From NCBI GenBank assembly GCA_003149935.1, contig QAMH01000006.1:314153-378152 (forward strand): a DNA stretch of 64,000 nucleotides, in the 5' to 3' direction. The stretch comes from Coriobacteriia bacterium (GTDB lineage Bacteria > Actinomycetota > Coriobacteriia > Coriobacteriales > QAMH01). Shown here in pieces: positions 1-7,808 of the stretch (position 1 is its first letter; the number at the start of each line of letters is the position of its first letter). The notes under the pieces were generated by a model. It searched no databases, was not told the origin of the DNA, and worked only from the letters and a program-made list of their open reading frames with translations. The position numbers and the translations under genes are program-made.

Positions 1-99
1 CGTCTTGCCGCTTCCCGCACCCGCCAAAACGAGAAGCGGCCCCTCACATGTAAGGACCGCCTCCTTCTGTGCGTCGTTGAGTGAAGATAGGTCGAGCAC
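1..99 (-). CDS. pcrA: UvrD/PcrA-family DNA helicase, N-terminus only
   Basis: Only the first 33 codons are inside the window; the gene runs off the left edge. The peptide opens VLDLSSLNDAQKEAVL and ends with LLVLAGAGSGKT, the Q-motif plus Walker A (motif I) layout of superfamily 1A helicases of the UvrD/PcrA/Rep type, which unwind DNA in excision repair and replication-fork restart. The GTG start at 97-99 overlaps the aroF stop codon by one base (TAGTG), so translation is probably coupled to aroF upstream. UvrD, PcrA and Rep cannot be told apart from this fragment; an AddA-like protein is less likely because the spacing from LNDAQ to Walker A is that of PcrA. Confidence 0.85.
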   Translation of the reverse strand, partial: MLDLSSLNDAQKEAVLTCEGPLLVLAGAGSGKT

Positions 100-884
100 T
101 AGACGACCTTCTTGCCAACGGCAGCTGCAATCTGCTTGAGTTCGTCCAGGAGCTCGGCAAACTGCGGAAGCGTGAGCTGCTGGGATGCATCGGACTTCGC
201 GACCTTTGGATCGGGATGCACTTCGATCATGAGCGCGTCGGCGCCGGCTGCGATAGCGGCCTTGGCAAGATCGCCGACGAGAGCCGTCTGGCCGGCGGGG
301 TGGCTCACGTCGACGCAAATGGGATACATCGAACGCTGGTGCACGACGGGAACGGCCGCGATATCGAGCGTGAAGCGCGTCGCGTTCTCGAAGGTGCGGA
401 TGCCACGCTCGCAGAGCATGACGTTGGGATTGCCGTATTGCGTGATGTACTCGACGGCGGAGAGCCACTCGTCGATGGTGGCGGCCATACCGCGCTTGAA
501 GAGCACGGGCTGATGCGATTCTTCGGTTGCCTTGCCGATGACCTTGAGAAGCTCGAAATTGGCCATGTTGCGCGTGCCGATCTGGATGCCATCGACGTGC
601 TCGAGCACTTCGACGACGTGCGTGGTGTCGACGACTTCGGTGATGGTCTTGAGGCCGTAGGTCTTGCCAGCCTCTTCCATGATCTTGACACCTTCGATGC
701 CGAGGCCCTGGAAGGAATACGGGCTCGTGCGTGGCTTGAAAGCGCCGCCGCGAATCCAGGAAAGACCCAGCTCGCTCAGGCCGCGAGCAACCGTATCGAA
801 TTGCTCCGCACTCTCTACGGAACAGGGACCGGCGAAAATGATGACCTCATCAGATGTGCGATTGGGAACATAGGTCTTGCTCAT
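99..884 (-). CDS. aroF: 3-deoxy-7-phosphoheptulonate synthase (DAHP synthase, type I beta)
   Basis: Condenses phosphoenolpyruvate and erythrose 4-phosphate to DAHP, the first step of the shikimate pathway, in the cytoplasm. The 261-residue protein is the short form of the family without an N-terminal regulatory domain. Family motifs are all present: GPCSVES (residues 19-25, with the metal-binding Cys), RGGAFKPRTSPYSFQG (45-60, substrate phosphate binding), QIGTRNM, LFKRG, LCERGIRTFE, DVSHPAG and IEVHPDP. The ATG overlaps the end of the chorismate mutase gene by four bases (ATGA), so the two form a coupled aroQ-aroF unit; stand-alone short DAHP synthases often interact with AroQ mutases for feedback control, which is an inference here. 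Confidence 0.95.
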   Translation of the reverse strand: MSKTYVPNRTSDEVIIFAGPCSVESAEQFDTVARGLSELGLSWIRGGAFKPRTSPYSFQGLGIEGVKIMEEAGKTYGLKTITEVVDTTHVVEVLEHVDGIQIGTRNMANFELLKVIGKATEESHQPVLFKRGMAATIDEWLSAVEYITQYGNPNVMLCERGIRTFENATRFTLDIAAVPVVHQRSMYPICVDVSHPAGQTALVGDLAKAAIAAGADALMIEVHPDPKVAKSDASQQLTLPQFAELLDELKQIAAAVGKKVV

Positions 885-1159
885 GCGCGAATCTCCTTCA
901 TCACCCTGAGAATGGTCGCATAGATCTCGCGAATGTCATTGCTGTACATGGGACCGTCATTAAGCGCTTCAAGGCGAGTGAAGATCTCCTCTTCGCGCTT
1001 TGGGTCATAGAGGCCCATCTGCGCCTGCGGTTTGAGCATGCGGATGGCAAGCGACTCGGTCGCACGCTTGTTGAGAAGCGCGACAATCTGCTCGTCAAGC
1101 GAGTCGATGACGGCGCGATGCTTCCCGATCTCGATTTCTGCGTTCTGGTCTTCTGTCAT
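881..1159 (-). CDS. aroQ: Chorismate mutase, AroQ class
   Basis: Small (92 aa) all-helical protein expected to rearrange chorismate to prephenate for tyrosine and phenylalanine synthesis. The AroQ pattern is visible: HRAVIDSLDEQIVALLNKR (catalytic Arg and the ID..D helix), then an Ile-Arg-Met-Leu-Lys stretch, and a C-terminal EIYATILRVMKEIRA helix typical of the fold. A good ribosome site (GGAAAGGAAG) precedes the ATG. The stop overlaps the aroF start by four bases. No prephenate dehydratase or dehydrogenase domain is fused to it. Confidence 0.9.
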   Translation of the reverse strand: MTEDQNAEIEIGKHRAVIDSLDEQIVALLNKRATESLAIRMLKPQAQMGLYDPKREEEIFTRLEALNDGPMYSNDIREIYATILRVMKEIRA

Positions 1160-1198
1160 GCTTCTTCCTTTCCGATCCGGACGATCATCATTGAGATG

Positions 1199-1798
1199 CT
1201 ATTTCTTGCGGCGAGCCGCAGGGCTTTCGCTGACGGACTTGCGTCGCCCCTTGGCGCGATTCATACCGGGGTAATCTCGAATGAGGTCGTGCAGGAACTG
1301 ATTGTAAACCCAAGCCGAGACAACGCCAGCGAGAACACCGACAAGAGCGCCGACGAGGATGTCGAGAGGCCACTCGACACCTAGGTATATGCGAGACAAT
1401 GCGATGAAAACGGCCCCGACGAAGGCCCAGGTCCCCCAGCGACGCCCGGCAAGCATCGCGATGACCGTCGCCGCCGCAAAGGACGTCGCCGCGTGAAAGC
1501 TTGGGAACGAGTAGCCCGTACGACTCACGCCCATGACGGCGCTCACGCCGATGCCGGCGTCATAGGGACGCACGTGCGCGAAGATGGGCTGCAGGATGAA
1601 ACCGACGATGATACCCGTGAAGACGACGGTGAAGAGCAGGGTGACACCGACGTCGTTTCTTCCGAGAAAGACGATGAAGACGATGCCGAGCACGATCCAA
1701 ACGAATCCGTAGTTACCGAGTGCCGATATGAGCGCGGCAAGCTGCGTGAGAACGGGAAAGCGCAGCGACTGAAGAGCAAGGAGTATGGTAGCTTCCAT
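1199..1798 (-). CDS. PAP2-family membrane phosphatase-like protein with altered catalytic motifs
   Basis: A 199-aa membrane protein with about five to six hydrophobic segments and a basic C-terminal tail (AKGRRKSVSE..AARRKK). It aligns with the PAP2/type 2 phosphatidic acid phosphatase fold: motif C1 ending in HVRPYD (R77-P78), C2 PSFH (99-102) and C3 SRIYLGVEWPLD (135-146). Two catalytic positions differ from the family: the C1 lysine position is Gln70, and the C3 histidine that normally forms the phospho-enzyme (SR-x5-H-x3-D) is Glu142 (codon GAG on the coding strand). The C2 His102 and C3 Arg136 remain. It lies next to uppP, suggesting a lipid-carrier or phospholipid role, but activity is uncertain. 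Confidence 0.75.
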   Translation of the reverse strand: MEATILLALQSLRFPVLTQLAALISALGNYGFVWIVLGIVFIVFLGRNDVGVTLLFTVVFTGIIVGFILQPIFAHVRPYDAGIGVSAVMGVSRTGYSFPSFHAATSFAAATVIAMLAGRRWGTWAFVGAVFIALSRIYLGVEWPLDILVGALVGVLAGVVSAWVYNQFLHDLIRDYPGMNRAKGRRKSVSESPAARRKK

Positions 1799-1817
1799 CG
1801 TAACCCTGTCCTACCCT

Positions 1818-2717
1818 TTAGCCGATCATCAGCTTGATGCCGAAGTAACCCAAGACGATGATGCCGATGATAATGCGATACACGCCAAACGCCGTGAAGT
1901 CGTTGTTCTTGATGTAGCCCATGAGGAACTTGATCGAGAGCACGGAGACGACGAAGGCGGTGACGATGCCGACCACAAGCACCACGACCTCGGTCGCGGT
2001 CATGACAAGACCGGCCGTGAAGAACGCCTTGAAGGCCTTGACGATGCCCCAGCCAAACATGATGGGAATGGCAAGAAAGAAGGTGAACTCAGCAGAGGCC
2101 GTACGCGAGCATCCCGTGAGCATGCCGCCGATGATGGTCGCACCGCTGCGGCTCGTACCGGGTACGATGGCAAGGCACTGGAAGAGGCCGATCTTGATGG
2201 CGGCTGCCGGGCCGATCTCGTCAACGGTCTTGATCGGGAACATCTCGTCGGGGCTCGGCTTGTCGTCGAGTTGCCCGCTGTCGTGAACAAACTGCACATA
2301 GCGACGACGGTTACGACGCTCCAGGACAATGAAGACGATGCCGTAGAGGATGAGCATCGCTGCGACGACCCAGGCGTTATGAAGATGCTCGGTCACCCAG
2401 TCATCGAAGAGCAGGCCGACGATTGCCGCTGGTATGCAACCGATGACGACCATTCCCCACAAACGCCAGGTCTCCTTGCGTTGGACGGGGGTCTTCTTGC
2501 GCGAGAAGGGGTTGAGCTTGGTGAAGTACAGAATGATGACGGCCATGATGGCGCCGATTTGGATGACGACCAGGAACAGCTCGAGGAACGTGGACGAGAC
2601 ATCAAGCTTGATGAACTCGTCGACGAGAATCATGTGGCCCGTCGATGAAATCGGGAGCCACTCGGTCAGTCCTTCGACAAGGCCGATGACAAACGCCTTG
2701 ATTGCCTCTATGAACAT
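1818..2717 (-). CDS. uppP: Undecaprenyl-diphosphate phosphatase (UppP/BacA)
   Basis: Integral membrane enzyme that dephosphorylates undecaprenyl pyrophosphate to regenerate the lipid carrier for peptidoglycan and other wall polymers; its overproduction gives bacitracin resistance in known species. Both signature blocks are intact: EGLTEWLPISSTGH (residues 15-28) and PGTSRSGATI (about 195-205). At 299 aa it is longer than the usual 265-280 because of a hydrophilic insert of about 30 residues around residue 150 (RNRRRYVQF..SPDEM). It is transcribed away from the Na+/H+ antiporter and is followed 19 bases later by the PAP2-like gene, which may share its transcript. Confidence 0.95.
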   Translation of the reverse strand: MFIEAIKAFVIGLVEGLTEWLPISSTGHMILVDEFIKLDVSSTFLELFLVVIQIGAIMAVIILYFTKLNPFSRKKTPVQRKETWRLWGMVVIGCIPAAIVGLLFDDWVTEHLHNAWVVAAMLILYGIVFIVLERRNRRRYVQFVHDSGQLDDKPSPDEMFPIKTVDEIGPAAAIKIGLFQCLAIVPGTSRSGATIIGGMLTGCSRTASAEFTFFLAIPIMFGWGIVKAFKAFFTAGLVMTATEVVVLVVGIVTAFVVSVLSIKFLMGYIKNNDFTAFGVYRIIIGIIVLGYFGIKLMIG

Positions 2718-2739
2718 CTGTTAAATCCTCGATCGTGTT

Positions 2740-2769
2740 CTTATACGTGAATGCGTAATTGTAGTACAA
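2740..2769 (-). promoter_or_regulatory. Candidate promoter for uppP
   Basis: On the minus strand TTGTAC (2764-2769) and TATAAG (2740-2745) are separated by 18 bases and lie 23-52 bases upstream of the uppP ATG. The -10 matches five of six consensus positions, the -35 only three. Confidence 0.35.
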
Positions 2770-2894
2770 GGATGCGTTGACGGGAATATACCCGCTTTTT
2801 CATATCTGTGCGCACATGACGGCGCGATATGCGGTACCTTACCAATATCTTAAGGTGCAAATAGGCGTCATCGTGAAAGGACTCGAAAGACCCC

Positions 2895-5015
2895 ATGGAA
2901 TATCTGGTCATAGCCCTGCTCTACATCGGTGCCGTTCTCGTTTCCTCAGTTCTTGACCAGTTTTTGCGTGGCGTGTCGCTTCCCCTCGTTCAGATGGCCG
3001 TTGGTGTTGCCATCTACTTCTTCGTCGAGCTTCCCATTGACGTCACCATAAACTCCGAGCTCTTCCTCGTCATGTTCATCGCACCGCTCCTCTTCGATGA
3101 GTCGCGCAATATCAGCAACCGCATACTCTGGGAAAATCGCAACACGGTTCTTTCGCTTGCCATCGGGTTGGTCGTCGTCTCGGTCCTCGTCGTTGGCTTC
3201 GTGCTGCACTGGCTCGTTCCGTCCATTTCGCTTGCGGCTGCGTTCGCCCTCGGTGCGGCCCTCGGTCCCACCGATGCCGTCGCCGTCGCATCGCTCGGCA
3301 AGACTATCAAGCTCGGGACGCGCCAGAAGGCCTCTCTGCTGGGCGAGGCGCTGCTCAACGATGCTTCTGGTATCGTCTCGTTCCAGTTTGCGATTGCCGC
3401 GGCGGTGACCGGTTACTTCTCGATTGCCGATGCCGGTTGGGCCTTCGTCGTCGAATTCTTCGGGGGTATCGCGCTCGGTCTCGCAATCGCAGTGGTCTCC
3501 TTCTTCATCATGCGCCGTCTGAGACGTGCGGGCGTGGAGAGCGCCACGGTCCACGTATGCTTCGAGCTCTTCCTTCCCTTCTTCATCTATCTTGTCGCGA
3601 CGCAGGCACATGTCAGCGGCATCCTCGCGGTCGTCGCAGCAGGCCTTTTCCTCTCCTACGCCTCGCAGCTCCTCACGCCGCGTTCGCGCTCCTTCTCGAC
3701 CTTCTCGACGCGGCTCTCCATCGCATCCCAAAACGTCTGGAGCCTTTTCTCCTTCGTCCTCAATGGCGTCATCTTCACCAATCTCGGCATCGTGCTCTCC
3801 TCGACGCTTGCCCCGGCACTCAAGGAGAACTCTGCTGACCTCGTGTGGATTGTCGGTCTCGTGTTCATACTTACCGCCGTCATTGTCGGTGTCCGCTTCA
3901 TCTGGATTCTCTGTTGCGACCTGCTCTCGAATCATCCCGAAGCTGGAAAGCGCATGAAACTCGGGCGCTCCGCCGTCCGAAAGGCCCTGGTCACCACCTT
4001 GTGCGGACCTAAGGGAGCGGTCTCGCTTTCCATTGCCTCGACCATTCCGTTCACGGTTGCCTCGGGTGCCGTCTTCCCCCAACGCGACCTTCTGCTCTTC
4101 CTTGTCTGCGGCGTCATCGTCGTCACGCTCTTGCTCGCGAACTTCGTCGTTCCCCTCATCGCTCACAAATCAGACGAGGAAGAGTCCGACGAGATCGACC
4201 CCGAATATGAGATCGAGATGATCGAGAACGTCATTTCGGGTCTCAAGCGTCAGCAAACTCCAGAGAACAAGCAGGCAACGGGCAGGGTTATGCGCATGTA
4301 CTATCGCAGACTCACCGCCGCGCGGCGTCGTTCGGTCTCGTCACGCCAGTTACGGTACCTGCGTCAGGAAGTTCTCCTGCACCAGCGCGACTTCATCAAA
4401 GACGCCATTGCACATGACGATGTCGATAAGCGCCTTGGCACCAGGTACCTCAAACGCATCGACCGCATGCTCAAGTTGCTTACGCGCAAGAAGACCTTGC
4501 TCACAGCTCGCCGTCAAGCCCAGCCCCTCGCAGGATCGACGTCTACGATGGGAAAGATCCAGAACCAGGTCGCGAGCACGAACGAGACACGCAAGCGGCT
4601 CGAATTCAAGATCGACGTCGAACGTGTCGCCGTCGATTACCTTGAGGTGGTGAGTCATGAGCCCGACGAGGGCCGCGTCCAGGCGGCACTCGCGCTACTC
4701 AGCGAGCACAAATCCCTGCTTTCCGCACTGCGCTCTCAGCTTCGCGCACTCGATAGTGCCCAAGGAATCATCACGGACGTACCGGAAGGTGCCGGTCAGC
4801 ACAGCATCATCCGCACCGATACGGGAAGTCTGCGCCTCGAGGCAAGCGAAACTGACGAGAGCGACCTGCCGGGCTTTGCCGATGTACAGGCGGAAGGCCT
4901 GCGTCTCGAGCTCGACGAAATCCAGGAGATGTACGAGTCGGGTAAGATAACCCAGGCGATCGCCCGCGAGATGCGCGAAGAGATATATCTGCTCCAGATG
5001 GGGCTTTCGGACTAG
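2895..5015 (+). CDS. CPA1-family Na+/H+ antiporter with long cytoplasmic C-terminus
   Basis: A 706-aa protein: residues 1 to about 425 form 12 or so membrane segments of a sodium/proton exchanger, followed by about 280 hydrophilic residues. The ion-site signature LGPTDAVAV (124-131) and GEALLNDASGI (150-160) are those of NhaP/CPA1 exchangers, so it should extrude Na+ or K+ for protons at the cell membrane. The C-terminal part is charged and helical and probably regulatory, as in other bacterial NhaP proteins with extended tails. GAAAGGAC lies about 12 bases before the ATG. The trigger-factor-like gene follows 12 bases downstream and is probably co-transcribed. Confidence 0.9.
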   Translation: MEYLVIALLYIGAVLVSSVLDQFLRGVSLPLVQMAVGVAIYFFVELPIDVTINSELFLVMFIAPLLFDESRNISNRILWENRNTVLSLAIGLVVVSVLVVGFVLHWLVPSISLAAAFALGAALGPTDAVAVASLGKTIKLGTRQKASLLGEALLNDASGIVSFQFAIAAAVTGYFSIADAGWAFVVEFFGGIALGLAIAVVSFFIMRRLRRAGVESATVHVCFELFLPFFIYLVATQAHVSGILAVVAAGLFLSYASQLLTPRSRSFSTFSTRLSIASQNVWSLFSFVLNGVIFTNLGIVLSSTLAPALKENSADLVWIVGLVFILTAVIVGVRFIWILCCDLLSNHPEAGKRMKLGRSAVRKALVTTLCGPKGAVSLSIASTIPFTVASGAVFPQRDLLLFLVCGVIVVTLLLANFVVPLIAHKSDEEESDEIDPEYEIEMIENVISGLKRQQTPENKQATGRVMRMYYRRLTAARRRSVSSRQLRYLRQEVLLHQRDFIKDAIAHDDVDKRLGTRYLKRIDRMLKLLTRKKTLLTARRQAQPLAGSTSTMGKIQNQVASTNETRKRLEFKIDVERVAVDYLEVVSHEPDEGRVQAALALLSEHKSLLSALRSQLRALDSAQGIITDVPEGAGQHSIIRTDTGSLRLEASETDESDLPGFADVQAEGLRLELDEIQEMYESGKITQAIAREMREEIYLLQMGLSD

Positions 5016-5027
5016 GAAGGACGCAGC

Positions 5028-6320
5028 ATGAAGGTCAAGGAAAAGCAGCTCGAAAACGGCATGATTCGACTGAGCATCACGGCAACTCCCCAAGAGGTCA
5101 ATGCCGCGCTTGATCGTGCGCAGGGGGCAATCGCGAGCAGATTCGGCCTTAGACCCGATCCGACCAAGTCCGTCACCGAAGCCCTTGCCGAACACCTCAA
5201 GATCAACGACGCTGACTCCGTCTTGCAATCCCAGGCCATCAACATGCTCGTGCCTTATGCGCTCGATCAGCGTGGCATTACGCCACTCGCTCAACCCAAG
5301 ATTCAGCCTTCCCCTGGCTTCATGCGTGACCATGCGTTCAGCTTCCAAATCGATGTCGAACCCAAGCCGCACTTCACGCTGAGCTCATACGACCCCGTCG
5401 AGATTACGGTGCCGCCCTTCAAGCCCATCGAGGTCGATGTGGATGCCGAGATACGCGCAAACATGAACATGTATTCCGACTTCGTGACCGCAGACCCTCA
5501 TCCCGTCGGTCCTGATGACAGCTTTCTCATTGCCATCGATGTCTACCTCGACGGAGAGCGCCTCAGCGGTATCAGCACCGATAGCCGTGTCTACTCGATG
5601 GGGCGTGGATTCATGCCCGAGAGTTTCGACGAGCAGCTCCTTGGCATGGACGTAGGCGAGACCAAGAGCTTCTCCTTCGAGGGCGAGGGCTACGATTCTG
5701 ATGGCCTGCGCACCATGCGCACCTATGAATGCACGGTTACCATCAAGGAGATGAAGCAAGAGGTACTCCCCGAACTCACCGACGAATGGGTCAAGCGCGT
5801 CATGCCCACCTACGACTCCATCGACAAGTTGCGCGAGGAAATCCGCCTCTCCTACGAGACCCAGGCACTCCACGATTACGACATGCAAATCATCACGATT
5901 GCGCAAACCGAGCTCGCCAAGCGCCTGGAGGGCGAGATTCCCGACGCCGCATTTGACTCGACGGCAACCTCGATCGAGGCGACGTTGCGCAATCAGCTCT
6001 CGCAGCAGGGCATTACGATGGCGGACTTTATCGAGGAGCAAGGCGGCGAGCAAAACTACAAGGTCGGCATCATGATGCAGGCACGCCAGACCCTGCGCTG
6101 CGACTACGCCCTCGATGCGCTCTTCGAGCATGAGGGACTTGTCGTGAGCGAAGACGACATCATGGGCGCCTGCACGGAGCTCAACCCCATGAATCCGGCT
6201 CTCGTGCGCCAGGAGATGGAGTCGAGTGGCCGCGGCTTCGCGCTGCGCGAGGTCGCTGCGCGCTATGCCGCCAGCCGCTACCTCGTGGATAACGCCATCA
6301 TCACGACTCTTGACTCCTAG
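5028..6320 (+). CDS. tig: Trigger-factor-like chaperone / FKBP-type peptidyl-prolyl isomerase
   Basis: At 430 aa it has the trigger-factor order: N-terminal domain (1 to about 135), FKBP-type isomerase domain (about 155-240; MGRGFMPESFDEQLLGMDVGE matches the FKBP core) and a helical C-terminal chaperone arm. In the family the N-terminal domain docks on ribosomal protein L23 through a GFRxGKxP loop. Here the corresponding place (residues 39-49) reads FGLRPDPTKSV, so the docking signature is missing while the surrounding fold (ending GITPLAQPKI) is kept. It may bind the ribosome differently or act off the ribosome; whether the genome has a second, canonical trigger factor cannot be seen here. 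Ribosome site AGGAAGGAC precedes the ATG. Confidence 0.85.
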   Translation: MKVKEKQLENGMIRLSITATPQEVNAALDRAQGAIASRFGLRPDPTKSVTEALAEHLKINDADSVLQSQAINMLVPYALDQRGITPLAQPKIQPSPGFMRDHAFSFQIDVEPKPHFTLSSYDPVEITVPPFKPIEVDVDAEIRANMNMYSDFVTADPHPVGPDDSFLIAIDVYLDGERLSGISTDSRVYSMGRGFMPESFDEQLLGMDVGETKSFSFEGEGYDSDGLRTMRTYECTVTIKEMKQEVLPELTDEWVKRVMPTYDSIDKLREEIRLSYETQALHDYDMQIITIAQTELAKRLEGEIPDAAFDSTATSIEATLRNQLSQQGITMADFIEEQGGEQNYKVGIMMQARQTLRCDYALDALFEHEGLVVSEDDIMGACTELNPMNPALVRQEMESSGRGFALREVAARYAASRYLVDNAIITTLDS

Positions 6321-6324
6321 AGAC

Positions 6325-6387
6325 GTTGGACGGGGTGCGCGTCGGAGCTCAGAAACCCATTCGCTCCGATCGCGCGCCCCGTCCAAC
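6325..6387. terminator. Long GC-rich hairpin after the trigger-factor gene
   Basis: GTTGGACGGGG (6325-6335) pairs with CCCCGTCCAAC (6377-6387), and the stem continues inward to 6348/6363 with one G.T pair and one bulge, leaving a 14-base loop. It begins five bases after the trigger-factor stop and lies between convergent genes, so a terminator role is likely, although no T-tract follows. Confidence 0.55.
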
Positions 6388-6394
6388 ACCAAAC

Positions 6395-6421
6395 GTGTCA
6401 TGGGGTCAGACCCCGTGACAC
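6395..6421. repeat. GGGGTC-N-GACCCC palindrome, copy 1
   Basis: GTGTCA T GGGGTC A GACCCC G TGACAC is a 27-bp interrupted palindrome. The same core recurs at 19831-19859 and 39799-39833, always in intergenic DNA at the end of a gene, so it belongs to a dispersed family. Confidence 0.8.
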
Positions 6422-6438
6422 ACTGAGCATGAATATTT

Positions 6439-6601
6439 GCGCTGACGTCCGGTTGCTGGCATCTCGAGTAGACTCGCATACGGCACGAGGCGACCTTGCG
6501 AGGACTGTTTGAGCGTGCGACCTTTGCACGCGAGTTCCGCAGCGGCCTCGTGCCGTATGCGAGTCGGGTACGAGAGCAAGCCAGCAACCGGACGTCAGCG
6601 C
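6439..6601. repeat. 163-bp nested inverted repeat (structured intergenic element)
   Basis: Outer arms of 22 bp pair perfectly (6439-6460 with 6580-6601, starting GCGCTGACGTCCGG). After an internal loop holding a TCTCG/CGAGA pairing, a second perfect 21-bp stem follows (6471-6491 with 6545-6565, starting GACTCGCATACGG). The 53-base apex contains a small hairpin, GCGTGC (6513-6518) with GCACGC (6526-6531). It fills the gap before the stop codon of the U32 gene and has no coding potential. Whether it acts as DNA (REP/MITE-like) or as RNA is not known. Confidence 0.8.
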
Positions 6602-6606
6602 CACGA

Positions 6607-7806
6607 TTACTTTGGCATGCGGATGATGGTATGGGGCGCGAGCTCGATGTCGCAGTCGAAGCGGTAGCGCTCCATGGCGCGGTTCGCACGTGTGACGGGG
6701 ATGGACGGCTCGTCCTCGAGGTGTTGCAAGTCTGAAATCGCGATTGTGCGAACGGGCTGGTGGGGACTGAGTGCCTCGAGCGGCGTCGTCTCGTCAAAAC
6801 CATTACGGCAGCGTGCCTCAACTGACCATGTACCCGGCTCCCGCTCGTCGCAGGTGAGCACCTCTGCAGCCCATTCCACGAGCTGCGTGCGCTCGTCAGT
6901 CGCTTGCGCCTGATGCGCCGGCCCAAAATAAAAGCCCGTCGAGTACGGTCGATGCGAGACAAGTTCGAGCTCGCGTGCAAAGTCCTCCACGGGCTTGCCG
7001 TCCAGCACGTTTCTGTACGCGTTGACGACGGTCGCGACGTAGAACGCCTTCTTGTTGCGTCCTTCGATCTTGATCGAATCGATTCCGGCTTCCTCAAGCT
7101 CCTCCAGATGCTCGAGCATGTTGAGGTCCTCAGCGTTCATGATGTACGTGCCGTGCTCATCTTCCTCGATGGGATAATGCTCGCCGGGACGCTTTTCCTC
7201 CTCGAGCGTGTAGTGCCAGCGGCACGATTGCGTGCAATGCCCTGAAAGCGCACTGCGACCCGTCAGGTAATCGCTGATGAGGCAGCGGCCCGAATAGGCC
7301 ATGCACATTGCCCCGTGCACGAAGGCCTCGAGCTGCAAGTCATCGGGAATCTGCTTGCGCATCGACGCGATATCAGCGAGCGACATCTCACGGGCGCAGA
7401 CAATTCGCCTAGCACCTAACTCGTACCAGGTTTGCGCTGCCAGAGCGTTCGAGACGCTCGCTTGCGTACTCACGTGCAAGGCAACTTGCGGAGCGATTTC
7501 ACGGGCAAGACGGGCTGCTCCAAGATCCCCGATGATGAAGGCGTCGACACCCGCGTTGCGCAGGGCAGTCAGATATGTGGGAAGCGCTTCGACATCATCG
7601 TCGTGCATGACGATGTTGAGCGTCACGTAGACCTTGACGCCATGAGCGTGAGCATAGCCGATTGCCGCAGGAATCTCCTCGAGTGTGAAATTGCTCGCGC
7701 GCTGGCGCATACCGAAGCGGTCGCATGCCAGGTACACGGCATCAGCGCCGAAACGCACCGCATACTGCAGTTGCTCGAGTCCGCCTGCTGGCGCAAGAAG
7801 CTCCAC
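6607..7806 (-). CDS. Peptidase U32 family protein (tRNA/rRNA hydroxylation type)
   Basis: The family signature EAFVHGAMCMAYSGRC is present (about residues 160-175), with further cysteines at HCTQSC and the motif SIKIEGR, as in the iron-sulfur U32 proteins TrhP and RlhA that take part in RNA hydroxylation; despite the name, peptidase activity is doubtful. The opening ELLAPAGGLEQLQYA is the usual N-terminus. I start at GTG 7804-7806 because GGGAAGGGAAGG lies just upstream and the protein then begins VELLAPAGG; an ATG at 7837-7839 would add eleven residues overlapping the methyltransferase gene. It is the third gene of an RNA-modification cluster with the SpoU and TcdA-like genes. Confidence 0.85.
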   Translation of the reverse strand: MELLAPAGGLEQLQYAVRFGADAVYLACDRFGMRQRASNFTLEEIPAAIGYAHAHGVKVYVTLNIVMHDDDVEALPTYLTALRNAGVDAFIIGDLGAARLAREIAPQVALHVSTQASVSNALAAQTWYELGARRIVCAREMSLADIASMRKQIPDDLQLEAFVHGAMCMAYSGRCLISDYLTGRSALSGHCTQSCRWHYTLEEEKRPGEHYPIEEDEHGTYIMNAEDLNMLEHLEELEEAGIDSIKIEGRNKKAFYVATVVNAYRNVLDGKPVEDFARELELVSHRPYSTGFYFGPAHQAQATDERTQLVEWAAEVLTCDEREPGTWSVEARCRNGFDETTPLEALSPHQPVRTIAISDLQHLEDEPSIPVTRANRAMERYRFDCDIELAPHTIIRMPK

Positions 7807-7808
7807 GG

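Noticed and set aside
2946..4166. Open frame of 406 codons antisense to the antiporter
   Set aside because: Charged low-complexity product typical of a mirror frame of hydrophobic coding sequence.
5385..7097. Long minus-strand open frame across the trigger-factor and U32 genes
   Set aside because: It runs antisense to the first and out of frame through the second and through the 163-bp hairpin; no recognisable motifs.
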